Positions 12,471 to 19,996 of a stretch of 21,799 bases of DNA are shown piece after piece. This DNA comes from CAZXCK01 sp964639225 (GTDB taxonomy: Bacteria; Chloroflexota; Anaerolineae; Aggregatilineales; Phototrophicaceae). Position 1 is the first letter of the stretch. The number at the start of each line of letters is the position of its first letter. The notes beneath the pieces are model-generated. The model was not told the DNA's origin. It saw only the letters and a program-made list of their open reading frames with translations, and made no database searches. Location: NCBI GenBank assembly GCA_964639225.1, contig CAZXCK010000075.1:1-21799 (forward strand), read 5' to 3'. Made by a program: the position numbers and the translations under genes.

Positions 12471-13643
12471 ATGGATGCCCATTCGTTAGGTCGCTATCTG
12501 CGCGAATCGCGCGAGGCCAGAGAACTGACACTGGATGACGCTGTATCCAGGCTCAGGATACGGGCGCGCATTCTCCAGTCGTTTGAAGAGGGCGAATTCA
12601 ACGTAGAAGACTTTTCGCAGGTGCAGATTCGCGGCTTCATGCGCAATTATGCGCGCTTTCTGGGCCTGGACGAAGACCTCGTCGTTCAGTATTACGAATC
12701 CAGCCAGCAGAATCACCAGCGGCGGCGCGGACGGCGCGGCGGCAAACGGCGTGGACGGCGGTCCGTGCCGGAGATCGAACTGCCGGCGGGCCGCTCCATC
12801 ACCGATACCAACCCGCACCTGCCGCGTGTCACGATGGGTGAGCAGAACGAGGACAAACAGCGGCGTCTGCTGCGGCTGTTTAACACAATGGTGGTGATTC
12901 TGGTGGCGCTGGCGGCGCTGCTGGTGATCGTGTTTGTGGTGACGCAGCTTGTCGATACGTCCGAGGGGGCGTCTCCACCCGCCAGTGGACAGGGCATCCT
13001 GGGGCAGCTCCCCGCACCGCCCACCAACACGCGCGCGCCGACCTTCACGCCGCGCCCGGCTGCCACCATCCAGGTGCAGACGCGCCCCCAGCAGTTCAGC
13101 GGGCGGGGTGTGGCTGTCAGTATCGAGACGACGCAGCGCACCTGGATACGCCTCACCACCGACGACAATCTGCAGATCAACCGTATGGTGCTGCCCGGCG
13201 AGTTCCTGGAGTACCAGGCGCTTGAGGAAATCTACCTGAACGCCAGCAACGCCGACGCGCTGGTGGTGGTTCACAACGGCAGCCCGCAGGGGACGTTCGG
13301 CGGGCGCGGTCAGGCGGTTGAGGTGTGGTTCCGCAACGGCGATATGGACATTCTGACCGGTCCGGGCTTCGACCCGACCTCGCCGTTTACGGCCACGCCG
13401 CCACCCACATCAGATTTTCTGGCGTCCACGCTGATCGCCGCGCAGACGCCGTCCAACACGCCCGGACCCAGCCCCACGCCATCCGACACGCCGACCATCA
13501 CGCCGACGCCCAGCGAGACGCTGACGCCGACCATCACGCCGACGCCCAGCGACACGCCCACGCCGACGCCGACGGCCATTCTGCCGCCGCGTGAGACGCC
13601 GGTCCCGGTGGACCCCACGCCTACCAAAGCGCCGGGGACGTAA
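12471..13643 (+). CDS. RodZ-like protein: HTH, one membrane helix, DUF4115-type domain, Thr/Pro tail
   Basis: This 390-residue single-pass membrane protein has the RodZ architecture. Residues 1-75 form a helix-turn-helix of the Xre type (SLGRYLRESREARELTLDDAVSRLRI and so on), in RodZ the part that contacts the actin-like MreB. A very basic linker follows (84-97, mostly Arg/Gly), then a membrane helix (139-160). After a Pro/Thr-rich linker, residues 211-290 form a beta-rich domain like DUF4115 (TTQRTWIRLTTDD, LPGEFLEYQALEEIYLNASNADALVV). The final 65 residues are a Thr/Pro/Ser repeat. The likely role is cell-shape or wall-synthesis organisation (family knowledge). The start is ATG 12471, five bases after AAGGAA. 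The neighbour rimO starts 49 bases downstream, so the two are probably co-transcribed. Confidence 0.88.
   Translation: MDAHSLGRYLRESREARELTLDDAVSRLRIRARILQSFEEGEFNVEDFSQVQIRGFMRNYARFLGLDEDLVVQYYESSQQNHQRRRGRRGGKRRGRRSVPEIELPAGRSITDTNPHLPRVTMGEQNEDKQRRLLRLFNTMVVILVALAALLVIVFVVTQLVDTSEGASPPASGQGILGQLPAPPTNTRAPTFTPRPAATIQVQTRPQQFSGRGVAVSIETTQRTWIRLTTDDNLQINRMVLPGEFLEYQALEEIYLNASNADALVVVHNGSPQGTFGGRGQAVEVWFRNGDMDILTGPGFDPTSPFTATPPPTSDFLASTLIAAQTPSNTPGPSPTPSDTPTITPTPSETLTPTITPTPSDTPTPTPTAILPPRETPVPVDPTPTKAPGT
13488..13552 (+). repeat. 36-base-period tandem repeat inside the RodZ-like gene
   Basis: A 29-base unit (13488-13516) recurs exactly at 13524-13552, a period of 36 bases or 12 codons, encoding Thr-Pro-Thr-Ile-Thr-Pro-Thr-Pro-Ser-type units. 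Shorter degenerate ACGCC-rich copies flank it. It is coding repeat, prone to slippage in multiples of three, and is not a CRISPR array. Confidence 0.85.
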
Positions 13644-13692
13644 ATAATCACGTACTTGTATCGTAAAAATCGAGTTGAAGCGGAAGCAACGG

Positions 13693-15141
13693 ATGACCCA
13701 AAAAACACGCCGGAATCATTACTTTTTGCTCAGCCTGGGCTGCTCCAAGAACACCGTCGATTCGGAGAGCATCGCCCAGGTGCTGGAACAGAACGGCCTG
13801 CGCGGAGTCGGCGAAGCGAAGCAGGCCGAGGTGCTCATCGTCAACACCTGCGGCTTCATAGACGCCGCCAAAGCCGAGTCGATTAACGCCCTGCGCGAGC
13901 TGGTCGAGGACCGCCGACCGGGGCAGATGGTCATCGCGGCGGGCTGCCTGTCGCAGCGTTACGGCCAGGATTTAGTGCAGCATGTGCCCGGCCTGGATGG
14001 CGTCATCGGCACACGCCGCTGGATGGACATCTTCGATCTGGTGGGCCGTCTGCGCCAGCGCCGCCACCCGGAGCCGCTGTATCATCTGCCCACCGACGCC
14101 GACGTGGTGGGCCTGGACGAGCGCGGCGTGCTGCGCGCCAGCGTCCAGGGGGCCAGCGCTTACCTCAAAATCGCCGACGGCTGCCGCCGCCCGTGCGCCT
14201 TCTGCGCCATTCCGCGCATCAAGGGAACGGCTGTCAGCCGCCCGGTCGAGTCCATCGTCGCCGAGGCGGTGCAGTTGCAGGCGATGGGCGTGCGCGAACT
14301 GATCCTCATCGCCCAGGACAGCACCGATTACGGCTACGATCTGGGCCTGAAAGACGGCCTGGCGCATCTGCTGGATGCCATCGTCGCGGCGGCCCCGGAC
14401 ATCCCCTGGATTCGCATCATGTACGCCTATCCGGGCTACGTGACGCCGCGCCTTATGGAGACGATGGCGCGCCATCCGCAGGTGCTGCCCTACCTGGATA
14501 TTCCCTTGCAGCACGGCGACCGCGAAGTGCTCAAGCGGATGAAACGCCCGGCAAAGGTCGAGTGGGTGTACGAGACGCTGGGCAGACTGCGCGAACTCGT
14601 GCCGGAAATCGCCGTGCGGACCACGTTCATCGTCGGCTATCCCGGCGAAACGGACGCCGAGTTCGAGTCGCTGATGCAGTTCGTGCGCGATCTGCAGTTC
14701 GACCGGGTAGGCGCGTTTAAGTACTCGTACGAGATCGGCACGCCCAGCGCCACGCTGCCTAATCAGGTGCCGGATGACATCAAGCAGGATCGCTGGGAAC
14801 GCCTGATGGAACTCCAGCAGGGAATCAGCCTGGCGCGCAATCAGGCGCTGGTGGGGCGTACACTCGATATTCTGGTGGAAGGGCACGGCGTCAGCGAGGA
14901 CGAGGACGGCCAGGCCACCGGCGAGACGCTCAGCCTGGGCCGCAGCTACCGCGACGCGCCGGAGATCGACGGTTACGTGATCGTCGAGGGCGAACTGCCG
15001 GTCGGCGAGATCGTCCCGGTGCGCGTCACCGGCGCGACGACTTACGATCTGCTGGCGACCGCCGACCTGACGCCGCCGCAGGTCATCGAACCGGGCCGCC
15101 GTTACGGCCCCGGCATGATCGACCTGGGTTCGATTACGTAG
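13693..15141 (+). CDS. rimO: Ribosomal protein uS12 methylthiotransferase RimO
   Basis: This 482-residue radical-SAM enzyme attaches a methylthio group to a conserved aspartate of ribosomal protein uS12. The N-terminal UPF0004 domain carries the cysteines of the auxiliary iron-sulfur cluster: Cys17 (SLGCSKNTVDSE), Cys53 (NTCGFID) and Cys85 (AAGCLSQRY). The radical-SAM cluster motif is C164-x3-C168-x2-C171 (GCRRPCAFCAIPRIKG). The block YAYPGYVTPRLMETMARHPQVLPYLDIPLQHGD is typical of the core, and the last 65 residues fit a TRAM domain. SLGCSKN-VDSE and the GCRRPCAFC loop favour RimO over the tRNA enzymes MiaB and MtaB. The start is ATG 13693, six bases after GGAAG; a TTG at 13675 is in frame. 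The stop lies only six bases from the rnz stop on the other strand. Confidence 0.95.
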   Translation: MTQKTRRNHYFLLSLGCSKNTVDSESIAQVLEQNGLRGVGEAKQAEVLIVNTCGFIDAAKAESINALRELVEDRRPGQMVIAAGCLSQRYGQDLVQHVPGLDGVIGTRRWMDIFDLVGRLRQRRHPEPLYHLPTDADVVGLDERGVLRASVQGASAYLKIADGCRRPCAFCAIPRIKGTAVSRPVESIVAEAVQLQAMGVRELILIAQDSTDYGYDLGLKDGLAHLLDAIVAAAPDIPWIRIMYAYPGYVTPRLMETMARHPQVLPYLDIPLQHGDREVLKRMKRPAKVEWVYETLGRLRELVPEIAVRTTFIVGYPGETDAEFESLMQFVRDLQFDRVGAFKYSYEIGTPSATLPNQVPDDIKQDRWERLMELQQGISLARNQALVGRTLDILVEGHGVSEDEDGQATGETLSLGRSYRDAPEIDGYVIVEGELPVGEIVPVRVTGATTYDLLATADLTPPQVIEPGRRYGPGMIDLGSIT

Positions 15142-15147
15142 CGGCAG

Positions 15148-16122
15148 CTATGCCGATTCGCTGTCGTCCGGTTGGGCCTGGGCGGTGCCTTTTTTATAGG
15201 CCGGCGCGCCGCGCGGAATCACAAAGTGATCGAAGTCGCGGACGACGTAGCTGTTGGCGAACGTCGCGCGCGCTTCGTCCACGATGTCGCGTTCGCGGTA
15301 GCGGCGCGAGACGTGGTTCAGCAGCAGCGTCTGCACGCCGGTTGACTGCGCCAGCAGCGCTGCCTGCCGCGCCGTAATATGCCCGAACTGGTGCGCCATC
15401 TCCGCTTCGACGTCCAGAAACGTGGACTCGATGACCAGCGCGTTGGCCCCCTCGACGTGCTCGCGCAGATTATCCAACCGGCCCACGTCGCCCACATAGA
15501 CCAGTTTCGCGCCCGGCTGGGCCGGTCCCAGCACCCTATCAGGCGTGACGGTGGTGCCATCCGTCAGCGTGATCGTCTCGCCGCGCACCAGTTTGCCGCG
15601 CTCCGGGCCAGGGCCGACGCCCAGGCGCTCGGCCTCTTCGACTAAAAAGGGCCGGTGTGTTTTCTCCTGGAACACAAAACCAAAGTTGCCACCCCCGCGA
15701 TGACTCACCGGGAAGGCGTGGACCGTGAAATCCTTCTCGATGATGAACGGCCCGGCGCTCAGTTCGCGCAGGTGAATGGGGATGGGCGGAATTTCGTTGC
15801 GCAGGACGACGCTGCTCAACAGCGCATCGACGCGCTGGAGCGTGGGCCGCCCGCCCCAGATTTCCAGCGACTCCATACTCTCCCAGCGCACAAACGTCGA
15901 GACCAGCCCGCCCAGCCCCAGAATGTGATCGAGGTGGGAATGGGTGAGCAGGATGCGGTGCAGACGCTTAAAGCCGATGCCGCTGCGCAGAATCTGGCGT
16001 TGGGTACCCTCGCCGCAGTCGATCAGGAAGCGGTGTTCCCCGGCCAGGATGGCGCTGGATGTCAGGCCGCGATGCACCGACGGGGCCGAGGCCGACGTAC
16101 CCAGGAAGATAATCTCAAACAT
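15148..16122 (-). CDS. rnz: Ribonuclease Z (tRNA 3'-processing endonuclease)
   Basis: This 324-residue metallo-beta-lactamase-fold enzyme cuts tRNA precursors at the 3' side of the discriminator base. The zinc motif is H61-x-H63-x-D65-H66 (THSHLDH). Further ligands are His141 (PVSHRGGGNFGF), Asp212 (VYVGDVGR) and His270 (LLNHVSRRY). The insert 160-200 (EEAERLGVGPGPERGKLVRGE and onwards) corresponds to the exosite arm that grips tRNA, which separates RNase Z from other family members. The N-terminal FLGTSASAPSVHRGLTSS is also characteristic. Length is close to the usual 305-320 residues, with a polar 15-residue tail. It starts three bases after the stop of the GT-C-like gene, so the two are co-transcribed, although no functional link is obvious. 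Confidence 0.94.
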   Translation of the reverse strand: MFEIIFLGTSASAPSVHRGLTSSAILAGEHRFLIDCGEGTQRQILRSGIGFKRLHRILLTHSHLDHILGLGGLVSTFVRWESMESLEIWGGRPTLQRVDALLSSVVLRNEIPPIPIHLRELSAGPFIIEKDFTVHAFPVSHRGGGNFGFVFQEKTHRPFLVEEAERLGVGPGPERGKLVRGETITLTDGTTVTPDRVLGPAQPGAKLVYVGDVGRLDNLREHVEGANALVIESTFLDVEAEMAHQFGHITARQAALLAQSTGVQTLLLNHVSRRYRERDIVDEARATFANSYVVRDFDHFVIPRGAPAYKKGTAQAQPDDSESA

Positions 16123-16125
16123 GGC

Positions 16126-18147
16126 TTACTCGACGATCTGTATGGTGTATAAGAACAGGCGCGTGCCGCGTGGTTCGCCGTCCTGCAGCACGTCCAGCCG
16201 CTGATCGCTGGTTTCCTGGTAGGCGCCGGTTGAAATTTCATACTCGCCCGGCGGCAGCGACTCCGGCAGCGGCACGCGCGTCACCTGCACGAAGACATCC
16301 CGGTTTTGCAGGTTGCGCGGACTCAGATTGATAATGTCGCGGTTGGCTGGCGGGCGCGCGCCGGGGTCGGCCAGCACATGCACAAACAGGCGCAGATCGC
16401 GCGGCACACGGCCATCGACGCGCCAGTAGGTGACCAGTGTCAGCGTGTCGCCTGGGCGGTACTGCGTCGAGTCGTCGGCGACGTAGCCCAGAAAGGTGAG
16501 GTTGCCGCCAAACGTCACCGGTGTGTTAACGGGCTGGTCCTGGTTCTCGCTGGCGGTTTCCGGCGGATAGCGCACCGGCGTGGTGGTGGTAAAGCGTCCG
16601 ATGGTGTCGGCCAGCGGCTGCTGCACTTCGAGTGTGTAGAGCGCGTCAGCAGGCAGCGCGTCGATGACCAGTGGCTGTAAGTCGTCCAGCCATTGACGGA
16701 CTGCCGGGTGGGCCTCCTCGATAACGTCCATCTCCGGCAGGATGACACGCTGCCCCTCGCCGCCGTTAGGCATCACCAGTGCGTTATAACAATCGACGAA
16801 GCGCACGGGGGCGTCCTTGTGGTTCATCATCAGGCCGATGAGCTGCGCATCGGTGAGCTGGCGCGCGGTGGGTGACTGATCCGGCGACCAGCCGCAGGCG
16901 ACCAGCGGCGCGTCCTGCCCGTAGCGGTCGATGTAATCGGCGATGAGGCCCAAACGCGCGTTATGCGCCGTGCGCACCTCTGGCGCTTGCGGCCAGCTTT
17001 GCAGCAGATCGCGCTGCGTCCAGTCGAAGTTGAAGATCATCATCGCCGCCAGGGCCACCAGCGCCAGCAGCCGACCGTAACGCGGCAGCACTTCAAGCGC
17101 GGCGCTGACCGCCAGCCCCACCAGCAGCGCCATAATCGGCAGCACCAGGCTGAAATTCAGGAAGTTGGGGGCGTGCGAGGCCAGGAGAAACACCGGGCTG
17201 AACACGGCCAGCGCGATGAGGATCATGGCGTGGCGTGGGCGGCGCCAGCTCCAGGCGGCCAGGGCCACACCGGCCAGCATCAGCGCGGTGGTGATAGGGC
17301 CAAACAACGGTCTGCCGGGCAGATTGTGCAGCGGGTTGGAGTCGCCACTCACGGCGATGCCGCCCAGCGCCTTGAGCATGGTCCATAGCGACAGCACCGG
17401 ATCGTCGCCGGTCAGCCGGTCGATGCCGCCCAGTTGCGGCAGGCGTAGGGTGGAGATCACATAGGGCATACCGATGATGAGCATCAGCAGCAGCGCGAAG
17501 TTGACGTAACTCAGCCGCCGCCGGGACATCGCCCGCCGCGAGATGAGCATAAAGGCGATAAACAGCATGGCGAACAGCACAATCAGCAGCCCGGCGGGAT
17601 GTACGTACATGCTCACGCCCAGCAGCACGCCCAGCAGAGCGGCGGCGGTGGTCTGGTCGCCGCGCTGGCGCCGCCGCCGGTAGACAGGCAGCGTAACCGC
17701 CAGCCCGGCGATGATCGTCAGCACAAACAGCGGGATGAGCGTCTCGCGGGCTACCGTTCGCGACAGCAGCACCGGCCAGAAGGCGAACGCCAGCAGCGCC
17801 ATCGTCACCAGGCCGCCGGTATACCCGTACAGCCGCCGGCCCACCGTGTAGGCCATGGCCAGCGTCAGCATGCCGATCCACACCGAAAACAGGCGAAATC
17901 CGAGCGTGCCATTGCCGATCATGGTGGTGGTAAACGCCAGCGTGACGTGATAAAAGCCCTCGCGGCCTTCTCCGCCCAGGTTGTAGAACACCTCGATGCT
18001 GCCCTCGCGCGCGGTTTCGGCGATGCGCACCTCGATGAGTTCTTGCTCGTTAAGGCCCGGCGGCACGGTGTTGAGTTCCCACATGCGCAGGAATGCGCCC
18101 GCCAGCAGAATGAGCACGGCCAGGGCAAAACTGACTCGGTTCGACAA
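16126..18147 (-). CDS. GT-C-like polytopic membrane protein with C-terminal beta-rich domain
   Basis: This 673-residue protein has about ten membrane helices in its first 375 residues. An extracytoplasmic region follows, whose end (about 545-673) is a beta-sandwich-like domain (NLTFLGYVADDSTQYRPGDTLTLVTYWRVDG, LPPGEYEISTGAY). This is the layout of PMT_2/GT39-like membrane glycosyltransferases. The first outer loop is PPGLNEQELIEVR, where active relatives have an acidic Asp-Glu pair after the Pro-Pro-Gly. Here the place is taken by Asn33-Glu34-Gln35-Glu36, so catalytic ability is uncertain. SRTVARETLIPL is the expected helix-3 loop. The start is TTG 18147; it gives a complete first helix, and the next ATG (18084) would cut it. 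A promoter candidate lies 110 bases upstream. It may act in surface glycan or exopolysaccharide assembly. Confidence 0.8.
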   Translation of the reverse strand: MSNRVSFALAVLILLAGAFLRMWELNTVPPGLNEQELIEVRIAETAREGSIEVFYNLGGEGREGFYHVTLAFTTTMIGNGTLGFRLFSVWIGMLTLAMAYTVGRRLYGYTGGLVTMALLAFAFWPVLLSRTVARETLIPLFVLTIIAGLAVTLPVYRRRRQRGDQTTAAALLGVLLGVSMYVHPAGLLIVLFAMLFIAFMLISRRAMSRRRLSYVNFALLLMLIIGMPYVISTLRLPQLGGIDRLTGDDPVLSLWTMLKALGGIAVSGDSNPLHNLPGRPLFGPITTALMLAGVALAAWSWRRPRHAMILIALAVFSPVFLLASHAPNFLNFSLVLPIMALLVGLAVSAALEVLPRYGRLLALVALAAMMIFNFDWTQRDLLQSWPQAPEVRTAHNARLGLIADYIDRYGQDAPLVACGWSPDQSPTARQLTDAQLIGLMMNHKDAPVRFVDCYNALVMPNGGEGQRVILPEMDVIEEAHPAVRQWLDDLQPLVIDALPADALYTLEVQQPLADTIGRFTTTTPVRYPPETASENQDQPVNTPVTFGGNLTFLGYVADDSTQYRPGDTLTLVTYWRVDGRVPRDLRLFVHVLADPGARPPANRDIINLSPRNLQNRDVFVQVTRVPLPESLPPGEYEISTGAYQETSDQRLDVLQDGEPRGTRLFLYTIQIVE

Positions 18148-18255
18148 AGTGACCCGTACCCTTTCGTCGTATCCCGCAGGGCGTTCTAACTGCGGGTGGG
18201 TGGTTGTTCAGTGCCAGTGCGGTCAGGGTCTGAGCGGCCCTCACAGGTGGACAAG

Positions 18256-18284
18256 AGCATAACAGAGTCGCCGTCTGGCGGCAA
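18256..18284 (-). promoter_or_regulatory. Candidate promoter for the GT-C-like gene and rnz
   Basis: On the minus strand TTGCCG (18284-18279) and TATGCT (18261-18256) are spaced by 17 bases; each matches consensus at four of six positions. It lies in the 151-base gap after the CopD-like gene. The leader would be about 100 bases. I see no strong terminator in this gap. Confidence 0.35.
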
Positions 18285-18298
18285 CGTCTGTGTGCTGG

Positions 18299-18808
18299 TT
18301 ACAGCGCGCCCGCCCAGGCGCTGAAGGCCAGCACCGCCACTCCCAGCCCGGCGTTGAGCCACGTCAGGCGGACTTCCTGGCGGCGCAGGCACTCGTACTC
18401 GTCGGCGGTCCCCTGGCCGCGCTCGATGAGCAGGCTGGCGCGTTCCAGGGCGGGGAACACCCACAGTTGCAGCACCGCGCCGCTGGCGATCATCCCCAGC
18501 AGGGCGATGTGCTTAAACAGAATCACGCGGCTCCAGGGATTGTTGAACTGCATCAGGCCGTCATAGTTGGGATTGAGCGACATCTGCACCAGACCGGTGA
18601 CGATCAGCACCGCCAGGCTGAGGTTGCCCCAGGGCGTGAAGCGCAGGCGCAGCCGGTTCAGCAGCCGGTACAGCTCCGGCGACTGCTTCAGCGCGCGCCG
18701 TACTTCCGGCCAGATCAGCAGCACGGTGAGCAGCAGCCCGCCCACCCAGATGACGGTCGCCGTCAGATGAAAGAAAAGGCTAATGGCAAGGATTGTACTC
18801 TGGGACAT
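18299..18808 (-). CDS. CopD-like four-helix membrane protein
   Basis: This 169-residue integral membrane protein has four hydrophobic helices: 6-34 (SLFFHLTATVIWVGGLLL), 63-78, 95-119 (FKHIALLGMIASGAVLQLW) and 150-168. Histidines in helices 1 and 3 and the H-x5-WxGG pattern match the CopD (copper resistance D) domain family and its relatives such as DUF2269. Full-length CopD of copper operons is about twice as long, and no copC or copper regulator is nearby, so a copper role is only a family-based guess; heme binding by the histidines is another. I chose ATG 18808 (GGGAAG nine bases upstream) over ATG 18847. Either start lies within the 3' end of the preceding glycosidase gene (29-base overlap), suggesting translational coupling. 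Confidence 0.72.
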   Translation of the reverse strand: MSQSTILAISLFFHLTATVIWVGGLLLTVLLIWPEVRRALKQSPELYRLLNRLRLRFTPWGNLSLAVLIVTGLVQMSLNPNYDGLMQFNNPWSRVILFKHIALLGMIASGAVLQLWVFPALERASLLIERGQGTADEYECLRRQEVRLTWLNAGLGVAVLAFSAWAGAL

Positions 18809-19994
18809 GCGCGGTGTCTTCCCATGAACGGATTGGCGCGATGACATCGCCGCAGTACTTTTCCATCTGAACCAGCGCGCCGAACACCGAGCGCATGCGC
18901 CCGGTGGTGGGGTCGTTGAACGACCACCAGAATTCCTCGTCGTCCGGTGTCCAGTACGGTTTAGCGATGTAAATGGCCGATACCAGCCCCACCCAGGGAC
19001 GCCAGTGCTCGGCGATGTAGCGATAGGCGGCCACCATCAACCGGGCCTGTTCCGCCTCGCTGACGGCGAACCAACTGTAAACCGGGTTGGCCGGGTCGGT
19101 GGTGTAGCCCATCTCCAGAATGGCCATCTGTCGCCCGGCGTCCCCGTTGGCGACCATGATTTTACGCAAATCCTCGACGCGGCGGAAGGTCGCCCAGCGT
19201 CCGCGCCCGTCGCTCTCGGCCTCGTCCGGGCCGTAGCCCGGCTCCGAATAGCCCGGAGCGTGCACGCCGACAACGTCGATGTGCTGCTGGAAGTCGTGAT
19301 CGTACATGGCCTGCAGATACAGGTCGTCACGATGGGCCAGGTCGTCGTGCTGGCCGGTGGGGGCCAGCCCCGCCGAGATGAGCACAGCGTCCGGGTCGGC
19401 GCGGCGGATGGCTTCGCCGCAAACCCGCAGCAGCTCGACGTAAGCGGCGGCGTCCGGTGGCTGGCCGCCCCACTCGCGGCTGAGGTTCGGCTCGTTCCAT
19501 ATCTGATAGCCGGCCACGCGCCCGGCATAGCGCCCGGCGATCGTCTCGCAGAAGCGGCCCCAGGCGTCCAGGTCGGTAGGCGGTGTATCGACAGCCCCAT
19601 CGCCGGGCGGGTTGGCGCTGGCCCATTCCGGCGCATCGGTGAGGCGAACGATCAACCGCAGGTCTTTCTCTTCGACCGCGTCCATAATGCGGTCGCTGTT
19701 GAAGAAGTCCCACACCTCCGGCCTCGGTTCGATGTCGCGCCAGGCGAAGGTGTGCTTGATGTGCGTGAACTGCATCATGCGCACCCAGTCCAGAATCATA
19801 CCGGTACTGCCATCGTCCCACCAGAGGAATGTCTGCACGCTGTAGGTCAGCGAGCGAAAGGGCGGGTCGGTGATGGCATCCGCCTGGAACGGGTCAGGCT
19901 GCGGGCGGCTGGCGGCGATCAGTGCCACCGCGCCGATGACAAAAAATAAGGCCACGGCCAGCGCCATGACCTTATAGCGTTTGAACAGCGCCAT
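18780..19994 (-). CDS. Clan GH-A glycoside hydrolase-like protein, membrane-anchored (second of three)
   Basis: This 404-residue protein begins with a basic stretch and one hydrophobic helix (9-28), a signal anchor or uncleaved signal peptide. A TIM-barrel domain of the clan GH-A type follows. The acid/base candidate is Glu168 in YQIWNEPN (163-170), and the nucleophile candidate is Glu294 in MAILEMGYTT (290-299). The HIKHTFAWRDIEPRPEVWDF segment (78-97) is the usual entry strand. The fold resembles GH39/GH5-like enzymes, including exopolysaccharide hydrolases of the PslG type, but the family and substrate cannot be fixed by eye. The start is ATG 19994, two bases after the stop of the upstream paralogue, with AGGAA eight bases before it. 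It lacks the long Thr/Pro linker of its neighbour and overlaps the CopD-like gene. Confidence 0.85.
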   Translation of the reverse strand: MALFKRYKVMALAVALFFVIGAVALIAASRPQPDPFQADAITDPPFRSLTYSVQTFLWWDDGSTGMILDWVRMMQFTHIKHTFAWRDIEPRPEVWDFFNSDRIMDAVEEKDLRLIVRLTDAPEWASANPPGDGAVDTPPTDLDAWGRFCETIAGRYAGRVAGYQIWNEPNLSREWGGQPPDAAAYVELLRVCGEAIRRADPDAVLISAGLAPTGQHDDLAHRDDLYLQAMYDHDFQQHIDVVGVHAPGYSEPGYGPDEAESDGRGRWATFRRVEDLRKIMVANGDAGRQMAILEMGYTTDPANPVYSWFAVSEAEQARLMVAAYRYIAEHWRPWVGLVSAIYIAKPYWTPDDEEFWWSFNDPTTGRMRSVFGALVQMEKYCGDVIAPIRSWEDTAHVPEYNPCH

Positions 19995-19996
19995 TG

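Noticed and set aside
13488..13552. Exact 29-base repeat as a possible CRISPR unit.
   Set aside because: Spacing is 36 bases with only 7-base gaps, it lies in frame within a coding region, and no cas genes are present.
13310..13708. A minus-strand frame with Val-Gly repeats that looks like a repetitive protein.
   Set aside because: It is the antisense reading of the Thr/Pro repeat in the RodZ-like gene, with no ribosome site.
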